This document shows, one piece after another, positions 19,989 through 32,437 of a stretch of 64,000 nucleotides of DNA. The translations under genes were made by a program, and so were the position numbers. Source of the DNA: Tetragonia tetragonoides (Eukaryota; Streptophyta; Magnoliopsida; Caryophyllales; Aizoaceae); the NCBI GenBank assembly GCA_038025085.1, contig CM076141.1, positions 21,461,001 through 21,525,000 of the forward strand, given 5' to 3'. The notes under the pieces were generated by a model. It had not been told where the DNA came from and made no database searches. It saw nothing but the letters and a program-made list of their open reading frames with translations. Position 1 is the first letter of the stretch. Each line of letters begins with the position of its first letter.

Positions 19989-22832
19989 CACTACGACAGG
20001 GAAAGAATTTAGAGACCGAAAAATCGGTCTCAAAATAAGAAAATTCGGTGGTTAATTGCGTTTAGCGACAGATTAGAGACCGAATCTATTCGGTCGCTAA
20101 AAGCCTGGTGGCTAATTTAGCGACCGAATTTATTGCTACCGATTAGAGACCAAATCCATTCGGTGGCTAAAATTAGTGACCGATGTATTCGGTAGCTAAT
20201 TTTAGCTACCGAATTTCAGTAGCTATAGTTAGCATCCGACTTTCGGTAGATAATCAGTGGCTAAATAGAGACTGAAGTTTCAGTTGCTAAATGGGTTTTC
20301 AGTGGCTAATTTCTATGTATATTTTTTTTCCTTCCCTTCTCAATTCTCAAGAATTAAAGAGTTAAATAACACTTGAATGTTGCCTGTTACTAGAATAACA
20401 TCATCTCAAATTCAATCATTTTCATATCATTAATTCAAAAATATAATCAATATATACATTATCTCAATCCTTGACACACTAAAGAGTGAACAAAAATAAG
20501 AGAAAAGAAGAGGTGCTCATTTGAACACTTTACAGTAGAATGACCGCTTTCAACCAGGTCATGTAGTCAAATTCTAAGTCTATCCACTAAACTACAGTAT
20601 GCCATTCCTTCTCATATTTGATCCGCTTCTTTAGAACCTCCTCAACCGCTAGAAAGGAACGTTCATCCATTTTGAGTTTCCTGATGCTAGTGGCCTGGTA
20701 AAATAGATAAATAAAAAAAGTAAATGGCATTGTTGAAGACTAGCAAATGAGACAACCTTAAGCAAAAATGAAAATGATCACTAAACAAAATCGCCAAAGT
20801 ATATGACATATCAAAGTATTTTAAGGGAAAAACAACATATAACTGTGTTAGGCCTATTTCTCCAAATGATTGGAAGCTACTGACAATGAACATAAAACTG
20901 AGGCAATTTCAAAAGAAATGAGCATGCTATGTTGCTCCTTATTCTGCTCCTAATCAAAAGAAACTGTATTTTCGATCTCCGTTTTTCAAATAAAACGTGT
21001 AAATTGATGCACTACTATCTACATGATGAGCATTAAGTAGCTTATCCTGACAGAAAATGGCATGCCACTTGCATAATGTTGACCATCTTTTATCTGCATC
21101 TGTGAAGAAAATATAAATTTATCATACTGGTTTGTAACTTTTAACACACTTGAAACAGTGGTGAACATATGGGGATCAAATTTGAGCACAACAGATCACA
21201 AAGACTAAGCAAATAGCATGCTTTTGGCCATTGATCTATGTACCATCTTCTAAATAAAAGAAGTTAAAAACTCATCTCTTAATTACTAATCACTCAAAAT
21301 TCCATATTTTAACACAAAATCAGATTCTGAACTCAGAACTTCACATCACTATCTAACATGCAAGTTACAACACATACCTGCACAAGCTCCCAATAGAACC
21401 CCATTTCCCATCCTTTTATCTCCCTGTTACCTCCTGTAGCCAATCACTTCTGCTACATTACAATAATGCCAACATGGAGAGGAGGGCAATTGAAGACAGA
21501 AAGAGAGAGATTATACCACACAAGAGCAAGGGGATGCAAATCAATGACTCAATGAGTAGACTTGGGTGGCTGCAAAACATAAATTGAGTTCATATATGAG
21601 AGAGTTATCAGCTCAAGCAAATAAAATCCAACCGTAGTAATTCTCCTATGAATCCCAACTATATACTGATTTGTCATTAAGTTTAAGCCCTAAAACAGAA
21701 ATCACATAAATAAACAGTCAGGAAATCAACCAGAATTCAGATTAATCAACCCCAAAACATTACCTTATTGGTACCTTGCTTTCTCAAAATAGTGGAAGCA
21801 TTTAAGCAAGCAATAATCAGAGTTAAGCCAATAACTAGACCTGAATTCATACTACATAAATCACTTACTCTAATCACACAATCAAACAACAACCTACAAG
21901 CTAACAACTCAAACTAATGCTTAGATACTCAAGATTTTCTTCTCAGATCACAAAAATAAATCACCCTATGCATATGGAAACTTATTATAGCTAGTCTATA
22001 CTTGCTTGCCACTGGTATGCTAACTTCTCCATTGTAATTCTGCTCTTTTAACTAGCAAACGGTCATGGACTCATGGTAATCGATTAAAATTCAGACCTGC
22101 AAACATTAGAACATAAGAGTGTAATTCACTGTTGAAGACAACACAGAATCAAAATTAAAAGAACAGAAACATTACAGATTGGTTGAAGTCCTTTGTTGAA
22201 GCAAAATCTGGTACATAGAAATTGAATAAAAAAATAATAATGATAAAATATCTGGGCAACCCATATATTCACACCTGCACAATCTTTTTCTCTAAAAGGG
22301 ATGGGTGAGGAGGAGCGAAACTTAAACTGGAAAAGTAGATCTGGAAGCGAACTAAAAGCCAATGAACTTTACAAACCGAAGTAAATTGACAAGAGAAAAT
22401 GAGCGGAAACCCTAATTAGAAAGGGAGACGTTTTACCTTAAGAAAGGAGGCAGCACAATTGCGGATGAAGGCACAACAACAGAAGATGGCAGCGGCAAAT
22501 TCCACAATTTCCAGAAGTCGATTAGCAGCGAGGGAGAGAGGGGAGAGAGAGAGAGAGAGAGAGAGAGTCTGTTTGTGTGTGTTTCACTGTTTTGAGACGT
22601 GGGAGGTTGAATCTCAAAAGACAAAAATGGGTATCAAGCTGTCGTTTATTGTGACCCTTTTGCAACTCGAGTTTATTTCAGTAGCGACCCATTGGCTACA
22701 GAAAAACAATCTGTCTCTAAATTTAGGGACGAATAATAATTTGGTGGCTAATCAGTAGCAATTTTTCTGGAGTTGCAACTGAATTTTTGTGGGTAGCAAA
22801 ATCGGTTGCAAAATATCCCTTTTCTTGTAGTG
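19989..22832. mobile_element. CACTA-2, non-autonomous CACTA transposon
   Basis: 2844 bp. Right end CCCTTTTCTTGTAGTG (inverted: CACTACAAGAAAAGGG), left end CACTACGACAGGGAAAG (degenerate). The 3-bp TSD is GGT at 19986-19988 and 22833-22835. Subterminal repeats built on GAGACCGAAT/ATTCGGT fill 20012-20290. A matching region near 22680-22800 carries TAGCGACC and GGTGGCTAAT. No transposase is visible; the interior (20380-22430) is AT-rich with no recognised gene. Removing it joins DEVHNG to VCGPHMNG, so the boundaries are secure. Confidence 0.93.
22538..22566. repeat. Short (GA)n tract in CACTA-2
   Basis: About 29 bp of GA repeats near the right end of CACTA-2, in the same relative place as the (GA)30 tract of CACTA-1. 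Confidence 0.85.
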
Positions 22833-23873
22833 GGTGTGTACGGACCACACATGAATGGTCGGATGCTCTCTAAAATAATCCTGCGATTGGGATATTACTG
22901 GACCGCCATGGAAAGAGACTGCTACGACTATGTCAAGAAATGCAAGAAATGCCAGATATATGTCAACCTGCAGCATATGAAACCATCAATGCTCCATAAT
23001 TTCACATCCCTTTGGCCATTTACTGCATGGAGAATCGACATCATTAGTAAGATCGTCCCAAGGGCTCTGGAGGACATGAATACATCCTAGAAGTCATAGA
23101 CTATTTTACCAAGTGGGTTCAAGGCTAATCCGATGCCATCCTCACCTCCAAACAAGTGTCCAAATTCATAAGGAACAATATCATCTGTCGGCATGGTATT
23201 CCGCATGAAATCATTAGTGATCATGGATCCCACTTCAAAGTCGAAATAGCCATCCTACTGAAAAGCTACAAAATCCAGCACCACAAATCATCCCCTTACC
23301 GACTCCAAACCAATGGCGCAATATAAGCGGCCAACAAAATCCTCATAACCATCATCGAGAAAATGGTGGAAAACTACAAAGATTGGCCCGTGAAACTTCC
23401 ATTTGCACTTTGGGGTTACCGAACATCCATAAGGTCATCCACAGGAACTACACCTTACTCACTAGTCTACGGGATGGAAGCAGTAATACCCAAAGAGATT
23501 CAACTACCATCCATGCGTATAGCCTTAGAAGGTGAACTTTCAGAAACACAATGGATGCAAGCCCGTTATGATGAACTCATGTTCATGGATGAAAGGCGCC
23601 CGCGCTCTAGACCACTCACACATGTACCAACAACGCAATGCAAGAGCGTTCAACAAAAAGGTTCGACCTCGAAATCTAAAAGAAGGGGACTTAGTTTGGA
23701 AGAAATTGCGTGCACCAGTTACTGACCCCAGAGGCAAAGTCCGACCAAATTGGTCAGGTCCGGTTATCATCAAAGACATTCTATCACGAGGTGTCGTCCG
23801 GCTTATGGATATTGATGACATCAAGTTCAGTTAGCTCACCAATATGGACCAACTGAAGATGTGCTACGTCTAA

Positions 23874-24186
23874 AAATAAGAAAATAAAAAAATAAAAATC
23901 CAAAAAAAAGAGGCGTACACAATTGAACGAACTACGCTGGCCTGATTCCACATCGGATACGTAGGTACCACTTTTAAGGGGCCCGACAAAAATAAATTCC
24001 AAAACTCCATTCAACTCATTTGAAAAAAGGGACAATCTTTATTCAAACAAAACAAATAAGCTTACATTGCGTAAATTGAATTTCTAAGGTTACAAAAAAA
24101 AAAAAAAAAAAAAATGAAACTAATGAGGATTTAAGCTAAACAAATTCTTATTACTTATTTTTTTTTAAACTAGACATGCTTTTTAA
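23874..24186 (+). other. Tat-2 spacer 3' of pol
   Basis: No gene. It contains TGGCCTGATTCCACATCGGA at 23938, the motif seen after the Tat-1 pol, and a poly(A) run of about 23 at 24092-24114. Confidence 0.7.
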
Positions 24187-25230
24187 AGAAAACTACTTTG
24201 ATCCTTCTTCCCTTTAGAAGGCTTCATTGAAGAGTTCTTCTTTGAAAGACATTTGCTTGAGGACGACCTATGATCGTTTCCTTGAGCTGGGGGCTTACCC
24301 TCTTTTCAAACACCTGATAGCCTTTTTGGTAAGCCCTTCCTTTCTTTTCTTGCTTTCTGTTCTTGAGTCATACGTAGGTGCTAGCTGGTTCCACTCCTCA
24401 TGACAAAGGACTCGTCTTTTTTCTTCATCACTGCATGAAAGCCAAGATAAATAAATTTAAGAAACTTGAGTTGGGGAAATTACCCGGGGTACTATCCAGC
24501 GATCCCTGTCACGCCAATATGCACTCCAGCTTTGAGCAAAGTCAGTTGTCAGAGCCAGGGTGGCTTGTCTTGTAGTCTCATGACGAGGGATAACTTGCTT
24601 CAACCCATATTGCCTCATGACCCTACAAGGGAAGAAAAATGTACTCCTGTAAAAACTTGCTATCCTAGTGTAAGGAATAAATTTGCAACAGGCAACTAAG
24701 GAAGTCAAACCCCACCAAGGTATATACCAATGGATAACAAGTCCAGCATGGAAAAAAGCATCCCATTCAGCAAGGGTCTACTCGTTGTATAGCCTTTTCC
24801 TAACTATAAAGCTAGCAGCGGTATAAGTTTTTCTTTTCCTAGCTTGAGAGGAACGAACAATCATCTTTTCTTGTGACTCTATCAACCTCAGATGCTCCAT
24901 AACCAATTTTGACTTCCTTGGGCAAAATTTTTTAACCTGTCAAGCCCTAGAATGGTTTCTTCTACAACCAGATTCAAAAGGAGAGTGCCCTTCATTCATT
25001 TGCTCTACCACTCACAACAACGAGGCTCTACCCAGATTAGATGATTCTGCATTGACAAACAATAGGTTGTTTAATAGATATAGTACAAAGGCCTGTCGAC
25101 GGCGACGCCTAAATATTACATCCTGCTCAGAAGAAGAAGCAAACTTTCACAGATTTGAACTATGTGCACATCGACACCAAGAATCATGCTTTTGGCTTTC
25201 GCAGATGACAAGCCTAGGGATTTCATGTGC
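24187..25230 (-). pseudogene. Tat-2 antisense ORF A (DUF7745-like), truncated
   Basis: This is the homologue of the Tat-1 antisense ORF A, on the minus strand and in the same place relative to pol. Reading downwards from 25230 it contains LLNNLLFVNAE, a VVEQMNEGHSP segment, LAEWDAFFHAGL, WYIPWWGLTSLVACC, FIPYTRIASFY and FFFPCRVMRQYGLKQVIP, then RDRWIVPRVISPTQVS near 24457. A 3' splice site (TTCATGCAG, near 24436) seems to lead to a last exon of basic residues (ESKKRKEGLTKKAIR). The RVMRQYGLKQVIP block aligns with RLLRQYGLRKKIP of Tat-1. Stops and frameshifts show it is dead. The N-terminal LTPFHL part is lost at the junction with the Tekay-like LTR fragment near 25230. Function unknown. Confidence 0.65.
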
Positions 25231-25661
25231 GGTGGAGAGAGAGAGAAACCGTGAGGGAGGAGAGAGAGAAAATTGGGGTTTTTGGCTCAGTTTTTGCAAC
25301 TGATCAACTGGCCCATCTCTTAGCTTATATAGGTGTTTGGTCAAAGAAAGTCAAACCCTACTAGAATTAGGATTATTTTCTGATTTAATTGCTAATTAAA
25401 AATAATTAAAACTAAATAATTGCTAATTAAAACCAATTAAAACAATATGAATAAGCCTTATTCATATACAAAACCATTTTAACTAAATCGCTCAATTTGA
25501 TAATTATAAATCCCGAAATTCCCATAATAATAATTAGTATTATTATGGCTTAATTTGAGTAAATCGAATCGTTAAATAAATATACGATTTAAATCTCCGA
25601 AACTATTTATAAATGAATTATAAATCGATATTATAATTATAGAAAATATTGGGGTATCACA
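25231..25661 (-). repeat. Tekay-like LTR fragment
   Basis: The terminal part of a Tekay-like LTR (on the minus strand it is the LTR start, TGTGATACCCCAATA). It matches about 47075-47501 and 54000-54431, including CTTATATAGG (TATA box, minus strand), the AATATGAATAA..TTATTCATAT block and GGGGTATCACA. The left edge lies in GA-rich sequence and is approximate. Confidence 0.8.
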
Positions 25662-25890
25662 TTCTACCCTCCTTAAAAGAAGTTTCGTCCCGAAACTTGA
25701 AACATGAAGTAACCACTTCTCAAAGGCCAAACGAGTTTACCCATACGAAGGTATAAATCAATTTTAGGACAACGACAATGCAATGCGTATACTACGGTTG
25801 TGATCTAGGTCGATTAGCAGTGCAGCATGCAATGCTAGAACATGCAACTCATGCAAAGTGGTAAACAAAACACGAAATTACTAGGTGTGA
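25662..25890 (-). other. Tekay-like 3' internal remnant
   Basis: Starts TTCTACCCTCCTTAAAAG (minus strand: polypurine tract CTTTTAAGGAGGGTAGAA) and matches 54432-54661 of Tekay-D. It is noncoding, stops at GGTGTGACA and meets the LINE. Confidence 0.75.
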
Positions 25891-27930
25891 CAGTTATTAT
25901 CGTCCCATAGCATGTTGTAATGTTTTATATAAGATACTCTCTAAGGCCTTGGCTAATAGATTGAGTACTGTGCTGCATGGGTTGATACTTTTGGAGCAAT
26001 CTGCTTTCACAAAGGGGAGATTAATAGGAGATAATATCATACTTGCTCATGAGCTTATTAAGCATTATGGTAGAAAGAATATATCCCCTAGATGCACATT
26101 AAAGATAGATTTAAGGAAGGTATATGACTCTTTAGAGTGGTGTTTCCTGGAACAAGTGCTCTATGGTATGCATTTTCCTGTGAAGTTTGTGAAATGGATC
26201 ATGATGTGTATCACCACAGTGAGCTACACTATTATGTTCAATGGTTGCCCTCTTGATCCTATTGTTGCTAAGAGAGGACTCAGGCAGGTAGATCCTATTT
26301 CACCATATCTATTTGTTATTGCTATGGACTATCTGTCAAGATGTCTCAGAGAACTGAAGACTGAGAGTACTTTTAGATATCACCCTCGATGCAAAAAATT
26401 CTCTCTAGTGCATTGTGTGTTTGCAGACGACCTGCTATTATTTTCTAGAGGAGATGCTGAGTCAGTTGCAGCACTAACTACAAAATTCAATGCTTTTTCT
26501 GCCTGTTCTGGATTAAAAGCAAATGAAAGCAAGTCAGAGCTGTATTTTGGAGGTGTTGATAGTGATATGAAATAAGAAATTATCTCTTCCCTGGAAATGC
26601 AGGAGGGAATATTACCATTCAGATATCTTGGGGTCCCTTTGACCTCAAAAAGACTCCAAGCAAGCCAATATGATCCATTGGTGCAGAAAATGACTGAAAG
26701 GGTGCAAACTTGGACATCAAAATTTCTCTCTTATGCTGGAAGACTTCAGCTCATTAATTCAGTATTATTCTCCTTGCAAAACTTCTGGGCTCAATTCTTC
26801 CATATCCCTATGATTGTGATACACAACATAGAGCAAGTCTGCAGGATGTTTCTATGGACAGGAACTGCTAACCCAAGCTCAAGAGCTTTAATAGCATGGG
26901 AGGAAATCTGCTTGCCAGCTGCAAAGGGAGGATTGGGACTGTTTAATTTCAAGCTATGGAATAAAGCATCCCTAGGCAAGCTGCTTTGGGATATACAGCA
27001 CAACAAGGAAAAACTCTGGGTGAAGTGGATAAACAACTATTATATCAAGCACAGAGATTTCTGGACAATGAGAAAGCCACAACAAGCATCATGGCTGGTA
27101 CAAAAGTTATTGGACAGCAGATCTGAACTGCAATAGTTTGTGTGCACAGCAGCCAGATACAAAGTTAGGAAAGCATATGCAATATTTCTGCCTTATATTC
27201 CAAGGAAACCCTGGACTACAATGGTCTGGAATTCCTTAGCCATGCCAAGGTGGAGGTTCATTAGCTGGTTGTGCATAAGGGAGAGATTACCTATATGGAA
27301 AAACTGGAGAAAAATTGGCTTGCAGGGTCCAGGTATTTGTGTACTATGCAAGCAGGAGGATGAGAGCTTTCAACATGTGTTCTTTGAATGTGACTTTGTG
27401 CTGCAGCTCTGGCAGAAATTGTTTCAGTGGTTTAATGCCACAACCCAGATGGCAGTGGCCAAATATATACCTACAGATGAGTACTCAGTTTAAGGGCAAA
27501 TCTGTGCAAAACAAAGCATTGAGAGCATGCTTCAATGGGGTGATCTACTATACTTGGAGAGAAAGGAACAACAGACTGTTCCAAGAGAAGAAAATTCCTG
27601 TTGATCAAGTTATGAAGGAGCTCATCTCTATCATACACGGTCGTGCTGCACATTCTGAAAACAGGAAAATCAGAGAATTTTTCTTTTAGAATTTGAATTA
27701 TTTTGTTTGATTTCCCTGTGATTGCTGTGATGGTTGTAAGAGAACTCTTGTGATGTTTTATTTGCTGATAGGGACAGGTTTAGCAACTGAGAGTGGACTA
27801 TTCCAGTTCCTCTCAAGTAGGTAGCAAGGAGATTTGTGTAGAGTTTTAGGTGTAAACTGAACTGACCGTAAACATCCATATTTGGAAGTATTTTACAAGT
27901 TTCTTACTTTCCAAAAAAAATAAAAAATTA
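25891..27930 (+). mobile_element. 5'-truncated LINE (L1-type) retrotransposon
   Basis: A plant L1-type LINE lacking ORF1, the endonuclease and the start of the reverse transcriptase. The ORFs 25949-26575, 26597-27136 and 27140-27493 are parts of one reading interrupted by stops. The 3' region (27690-27912) ends in an A-rich tail, AAAAAAAATAAAAAATTAA. 5' truncation is usual for target-primed reverse transcription. No matching TSD was found, because deletion and a later solo-LTR insertion removed or hid the flanks. Confidence 0.88.
25900..27493 (+). pseudogene. LINE reverse transcriptase and zf-RVT region
   Basis: The reading begins RPIACCNVLYKILSKALANRL and continues with QSAFTKGRLIGDNIILAHEL, KIDLRKVYDSLEW (first catalytic Asp), GLRQVDPISPYLF, and FADDLLLF carrying the Asp pair of the reverse transcriptase active site. 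After a stop at about 26573 it resumes with FRYLGVPLTSKRL, and after a second stop at 27136 with a zinc-binding zf-RVT domain (WLCIRERLPIWKNW, CVLCKQEDESFQHVFFEC). The catalytic residues survive, but three reading-frame breaks and the missing N terminus make it inactive. Confidence 0.9.
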
Positions 27931-28082
27931 ATCAGTTGTAATACCCCGACTATTTATTGTATTTTTAGAAAATGATTGTTGATTTATGAACTAGAAGAAT
28001 TTGTTTTAATAGTGTATTTGATTTATTAGTTTAATCGATTCCTTTAAATTATCTTTTTGATAGTTAGCTTGTGTTTGGGCTT

Positions 28083-28089
28083 TATAAAA
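28083..28089 (+). promoter_or_regulatory. TATA box of the solo LTR
   Basis: TATAAAA lies about 145 bp into the LTR, followed by a CT-rich stretch like a plant 5' leader. Confidence 0.5.
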
Positions 28090-29970
28090 AAATAATAATA
28101 ATAATAAAACAAAAGAAAGAGTCCGTTGTTACTAGTATTTGAGTTCCACCGTCTCTCTTCTTTCTTTTAACTGAACCCCTTCAGTTTTCTTTTTCCAATT
28201 CCTCTTGGCTCTTCTCTAAACCCCACGACACCACCATCGTTCTTCTTCTCTTCTCTTTTGCTCTCTATCTCACCCGACACCATCACCACCATCGTCTCTA
28301 AATTCCTTCAAATCTGGAAATTTTACTGCTTATCTGTGAAATGTCCTACGGGTGCTGGTACTTTGCTGTTGAAGGGTCGAGTTTTCGCCTTCTCTTTCTC
28401 CTCTGTTCTGTCAAAGCGAGTGCTGCGGCGTGCCATGGATTCCGGCGACCACCTGCATCGTCAAAGCCTCCCAACACGCCACCCTAGACTCCATCACTTG
28501 ATTGGTTTGCGAAACCCTAAACCCTTAATTGATCAATTTCTGTTTTGGGTTGCTTTATAAATCTGATTTTATAGGGTTCATGTTTAATTGTTTTGTTGTA
28601 ATTGTTGTGCGTATGCCATGGATAATTGACTTATCAATTGGAGGATTTGTGTGGCCTAGAAAAGGTAACTGCATCTATTACGTAGGGTTCATTTTACATT
28701 CGTTTTGAGCCTTATTATGTGTGGGTGATTGATATGATGGCATCAAGTTTGTGGGGTTGAATGATTGTAGTGTTCTGCTCTGATTTACACGCAAGGATAT
28801 ATTAGTTAGCTACTGTTTGGTAGTTTAAGAACTGTATACAGCTTACTTGGGCTCCTGTTTACTGTTTTGCTTGTTCTGTGTCATGTTACCTTGTTGCCTA
28901 GTATATCAAATAGGTGATTTACTTTGTTACTTACATGCTGTCCAGAATTAATGAGTGAGTATATAAAGATAAATTAGCTTTATCATAAATAAAAATATGT
29001 CAGAATTATAAACAAGGAATCCTTCTAAACAGGGTACTCAAAAGCGCTTTTTGAAAGCATTTTTATAAATTAGAAGGTGTGTAATCGTAAAGGCTAAGCT
29101 TGTAGAAATACGTAAGCTTGGCTGTCCTTGTTAGAGAACAACTAATGATAGACATATATAAGTAAAAGGAGTAGTTGAGTTATTGATCTTTTGTCAATGT
29201 ATCGAACTATAGGTTACGGAGGTTATGCTACTTGAACTTTGATAGGTGTGTGTAAACTCGATTTCAGTACAAGATACTATACAACTAGCTAGTAGCTACT
29301 GATGGTTTGTTTATGGGAGCAAGAGCTGCCTTTGATTGCCTATTGAGTTTGAGAAGGGTGCATGTCTAGTACTTGTTTAGAAAGTGTTTTCATGATTAAC
29401 ATGTATGGAGAACCATTTCGAGTATTGGCTATGGTGATTGAATTCCAGAGAGAGTATGAATATATAAAGAAAAGATTAAAGCACGCTTTGCTAGTTTGTT
29501 TGGTAGAGGCTTATGTTTATGTGTATGTTTTGTTAGTAAGTTTGTGCCTACTACATGGTCTATCAGAGCAAAAGTTTATATGTTCTTTTAAGTTGAGATG
29601 AATAATGATGAGCAAGGAGTCAGCTCCTTAGGTTATGTATAGTACAAGCAAGTTATACTGGAAAGAAATGTACAAGAAAATGACACATTGTGAAACGTCA
29701 TAAGAAAGGAAAGAAATGAAGAGCTATTAAGTTCTCAAATAAGATATAAAAAGAAGAAAGAATGCTGATATGATTGTTACTACAAACTAGCATTGACTAT
29801 GTGAGTAATTATGTCATGTGTTGTGCTAAAGTCATAAGATACAAAAGAAAAAAAAAAGCTACTAATAACGTAAAGTGGAAGATGGCTCTGGGCAGTAGGA
29901 ATCTATGGGTACTCCAGATGTGTTATATGGGAGACGTCCCCAGAGCTTACCCGCGGTCCCCTGTTTTGAC

Positions 29971-30062
29971 CTAACCCCCAGTTGTGGCTATGACCCCCAG
30001 TTGTGGTCAGCAGGTGTAGCACATTTGGCCCCCAGTTGTGGCTTGACCCCCAGTTGTGGTCA
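29971..30062 (+). repeat. Short repeat on CCCCCAGTTGTGG
   Basis: Five imperfectly spaced copies of CCCCCAGTTGTGG (two preceded by TTGAC or TATGAC) lie in 92 bp inside the solo LTR. Local duplication is the simplest origin. Confidence 0.9.
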
Positions 30063-30802
30063 AGGGTTTAAACGCCCCTGAGATGCAGCGGCCCTAGGAA
30101 CCTCTCTCATATGCCCAGTTCAGTAATACAAGATTAATAATAAAAGCTATCTTAAGCTATCAAGATAACCTGAAGGTTATCTGAAGTGAATATTGCTAAG
30201 TACTTATGTTTTGGCTATGATTGACGGTGTTATCCTTAGTGCAAAAGATTTGGTAAATATAGATGCAGATAAAGTACGGTAAAGTGTTTGTATGATCTAG
30301 CTACTTGATTGCTCAAACTGAAATATGTTTATGCGTTTGGACTTGATTTGAATTTAGAATGAGCTTTACGTGCTAGATGTGAGTTACCAGCATTGCTGAC
30401 GTTGCAAATTCTCACATTTTTGCAGATTGAAGTTTATGTATATACAGATGCCAGTGAGGAACGTTTCAGATAGACGTATACTAGGAAATAGTAGTTTGTT
30501 CTTTTATTAAGATAATTAAGTTGTAATTAAATAGACCACCAAGAATTATTTTCAGATTATTATTATTAGTTTTCAGTTGAAGAGCCTTACACTCATTCGT
30601 ATGAGTGAGTGTGGCGGTAGCGCCCCGAATGTTATTAGTCTTCCGCTGGGTTGTTGGATTTTGTTTTATATTTTTGTTAAGCAGGTTTTTATAAGCTTTA
30701 TTAGGCTGGGTAGTGTGTTTACAAAAGGAACTCTGCCGGATTTTTGGCTCGAGTTTGTTTATTTTTATTTATTTATTTTAGACGAAAATTCGGAGTGTTA
30801 CA

Positions 30803-32393
30803 TCAGTCTAGAGAACAAGCCTACATCTAACTCCAAGAGTACACGTCCTCACTCAGCAACACCTGCACTTTGGTTTCCGTGTCGGCAACAAGGTACAAAA
30901 GAAAAGAGAAGAAACAAAAGAAAACAAAATCAGATAAACTGAATAAACGCCGTCCATACCCAGTAAAAACATTATCGCAAACCTTACCTGGGTTTTACAA
31001 GAATCATTGAAATTCATTTGCATGCACTAGTAATCACACATTTAAGCACACACATACTCGATATTCAATTACATGCAAATCTTGCTTTAGTGATCATTCA
31101 ACACACTTGGACAAACCATCTTGATTAGAGTAATAAGAGAGCGAATAGAACAACGATTACCCATACTATTCATCGATTGATATTGACATCCCTTGGACTG
31201 ACTCGAGTGTAAAACACACAATCTCTAACATAATAATCGATATGTAGAGAATTAACAAATGGGAAATGATCCATCCCGAACACGCTACGAGGTGTCCATA
31301 AGTAACTTGGGTATCACGCATCACTAGACTACATCAATTAGATAAAGTCTCGATTGCTCGACTACTCCATGGGATCCATTAGAAGTCTTGTTCTCAGTTA
31401 CAATTCAATTCACATCATTTGCATTGGTTGACTTAGTGGTACAACGAGACCACGACTCACTACTTCAATTCATGCTTATGACAATGAATAGTAATAACAA
31501 CGATAATGACATTTATGCATAATAAGAATAGTCATGCTTGATATATGTCTAATGAACTTTCGGCAGCACTTCGGCAGTAAAACATGATATCCCAAATTTC
31601 TCATTTAACAAATACATCCAACAAAGTATAATACGTACTCATTAGCACTCAATAATAACCCATTCCATTTAGCACGTATATTATATCATAATATTATTAA
31701 TCAATCCAACATCACCACATTTATTCAATAATTAGCATAGGAACTAATTAATTAACGAAATTTCATAAACTCAACATGCTCATTAAAATACATAATTACA
31801 GTGAAGAATATAATTCTATTTCTCATAATAAACGACGATATAATTTAATCATGCTTCGCATATTAAATTCACAACGAATAGGCATTTAGCAAATAACAAG
31901 TCAAAACCTTTTTATGGGTTTTGGAAGAATGTAGGCACAATCGCTTACCTAAAAAGCGCTCACTTAATAGTATGTAAGCTTTGAAATCACGACCCCATCA
32001 CGCTTGTCCGTTAGGTCCTATTTAAATACACTTACCGAGACATAATCAGTAAATACGAAAACTTAAACAGTAGCAAAATATTAATCTATTATTTTATTTA
32101 AATTTCTTGATTTATTTCAATCAATCTAGGCTTTAAAAAATTAGGATTTGGATTCCAAACGAGTATAGAAAAATAAAAATAATTAATTAAAAACTGTAGA
32201 AAATCGAAATAATTAAATTAAAAAATATGAAAATCGAAACCCTAACTTATTGTGCAATTCTCGACCACGGTCCCCAAAAGGGGGACCCATGGTCGGAACC
32301 ATCAGCACCATCACCACCCACCAACAGCCCTTGGCCGGTGGTGGCGCCAGTGGCTCACCGAAGCCACGGCGAGGAGAGAGAACACGAGAGAGA

Positions 32394-32437
<44 letters not shown>

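Larger units (their letters stand above)
19342..23873 (+). pseudogene. pol: Tat-2 pol, RNase H/integrase region, twice interrupted
   Basis: A Tat-type pol is split by a hAT MITE (19451-19817) and CACTA-2 (19989-22832). Before the first insertion it reads PWYQDVYNYITKGTY. Between the two it continues in frame as PPEAPIRARRVICLLAAQYIEYKG... to DEVHNG. After CACTA-2 it resumes with VCGPHMNGRML, the integrase zinc finger (H..H..CKKC), WRIDII (first catalytic Asp) and ISDHGSHF (second Asp). The third catalytic position, Glu in the NGxIEAANK motif, is a TAA stop (about 23324). Frameshifts near 23090 and 23600 and a stop near 23124 add damage. The C-terminal domain (GTTPYSLVYGMEAVIP, GDLVWKKLRAPV) runs to a terminal DQLK.CYV and the stop at 23871. 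All upstream pol is replaced by LTR2. Confidence 0.88.
27937..30802 (+). mobile_element. Solo LTR, 2866 bp, TSD TCAGT
   Basis: Starts TGTAATACCCCGAC and ends CGGAGTGTTACA, with perfect TSDs TCAGT at 27932-27936 and 30803-30807. There is no internal region or second LTR, so this is a solo LTR left by LTR-LTR recombination. Its ends resemble chromovirus LTRs but the body matches nothing else here. It contains a TATA box near 28083, a CT-rich leader (28150-28260) and a short repeat at 29971-30062. The orientation given is the one in which TATA and leader are read. Confidence 0.9.

Noticed and set aside
28200..28560. First exon of a host gene (CT-rich leader, ATG, 100-residue ORF)
   Set aside because: It lies wholly inside the solo LTR bounded by TCAGT duplications. 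The ORF has no recognisable domain and no following exon.
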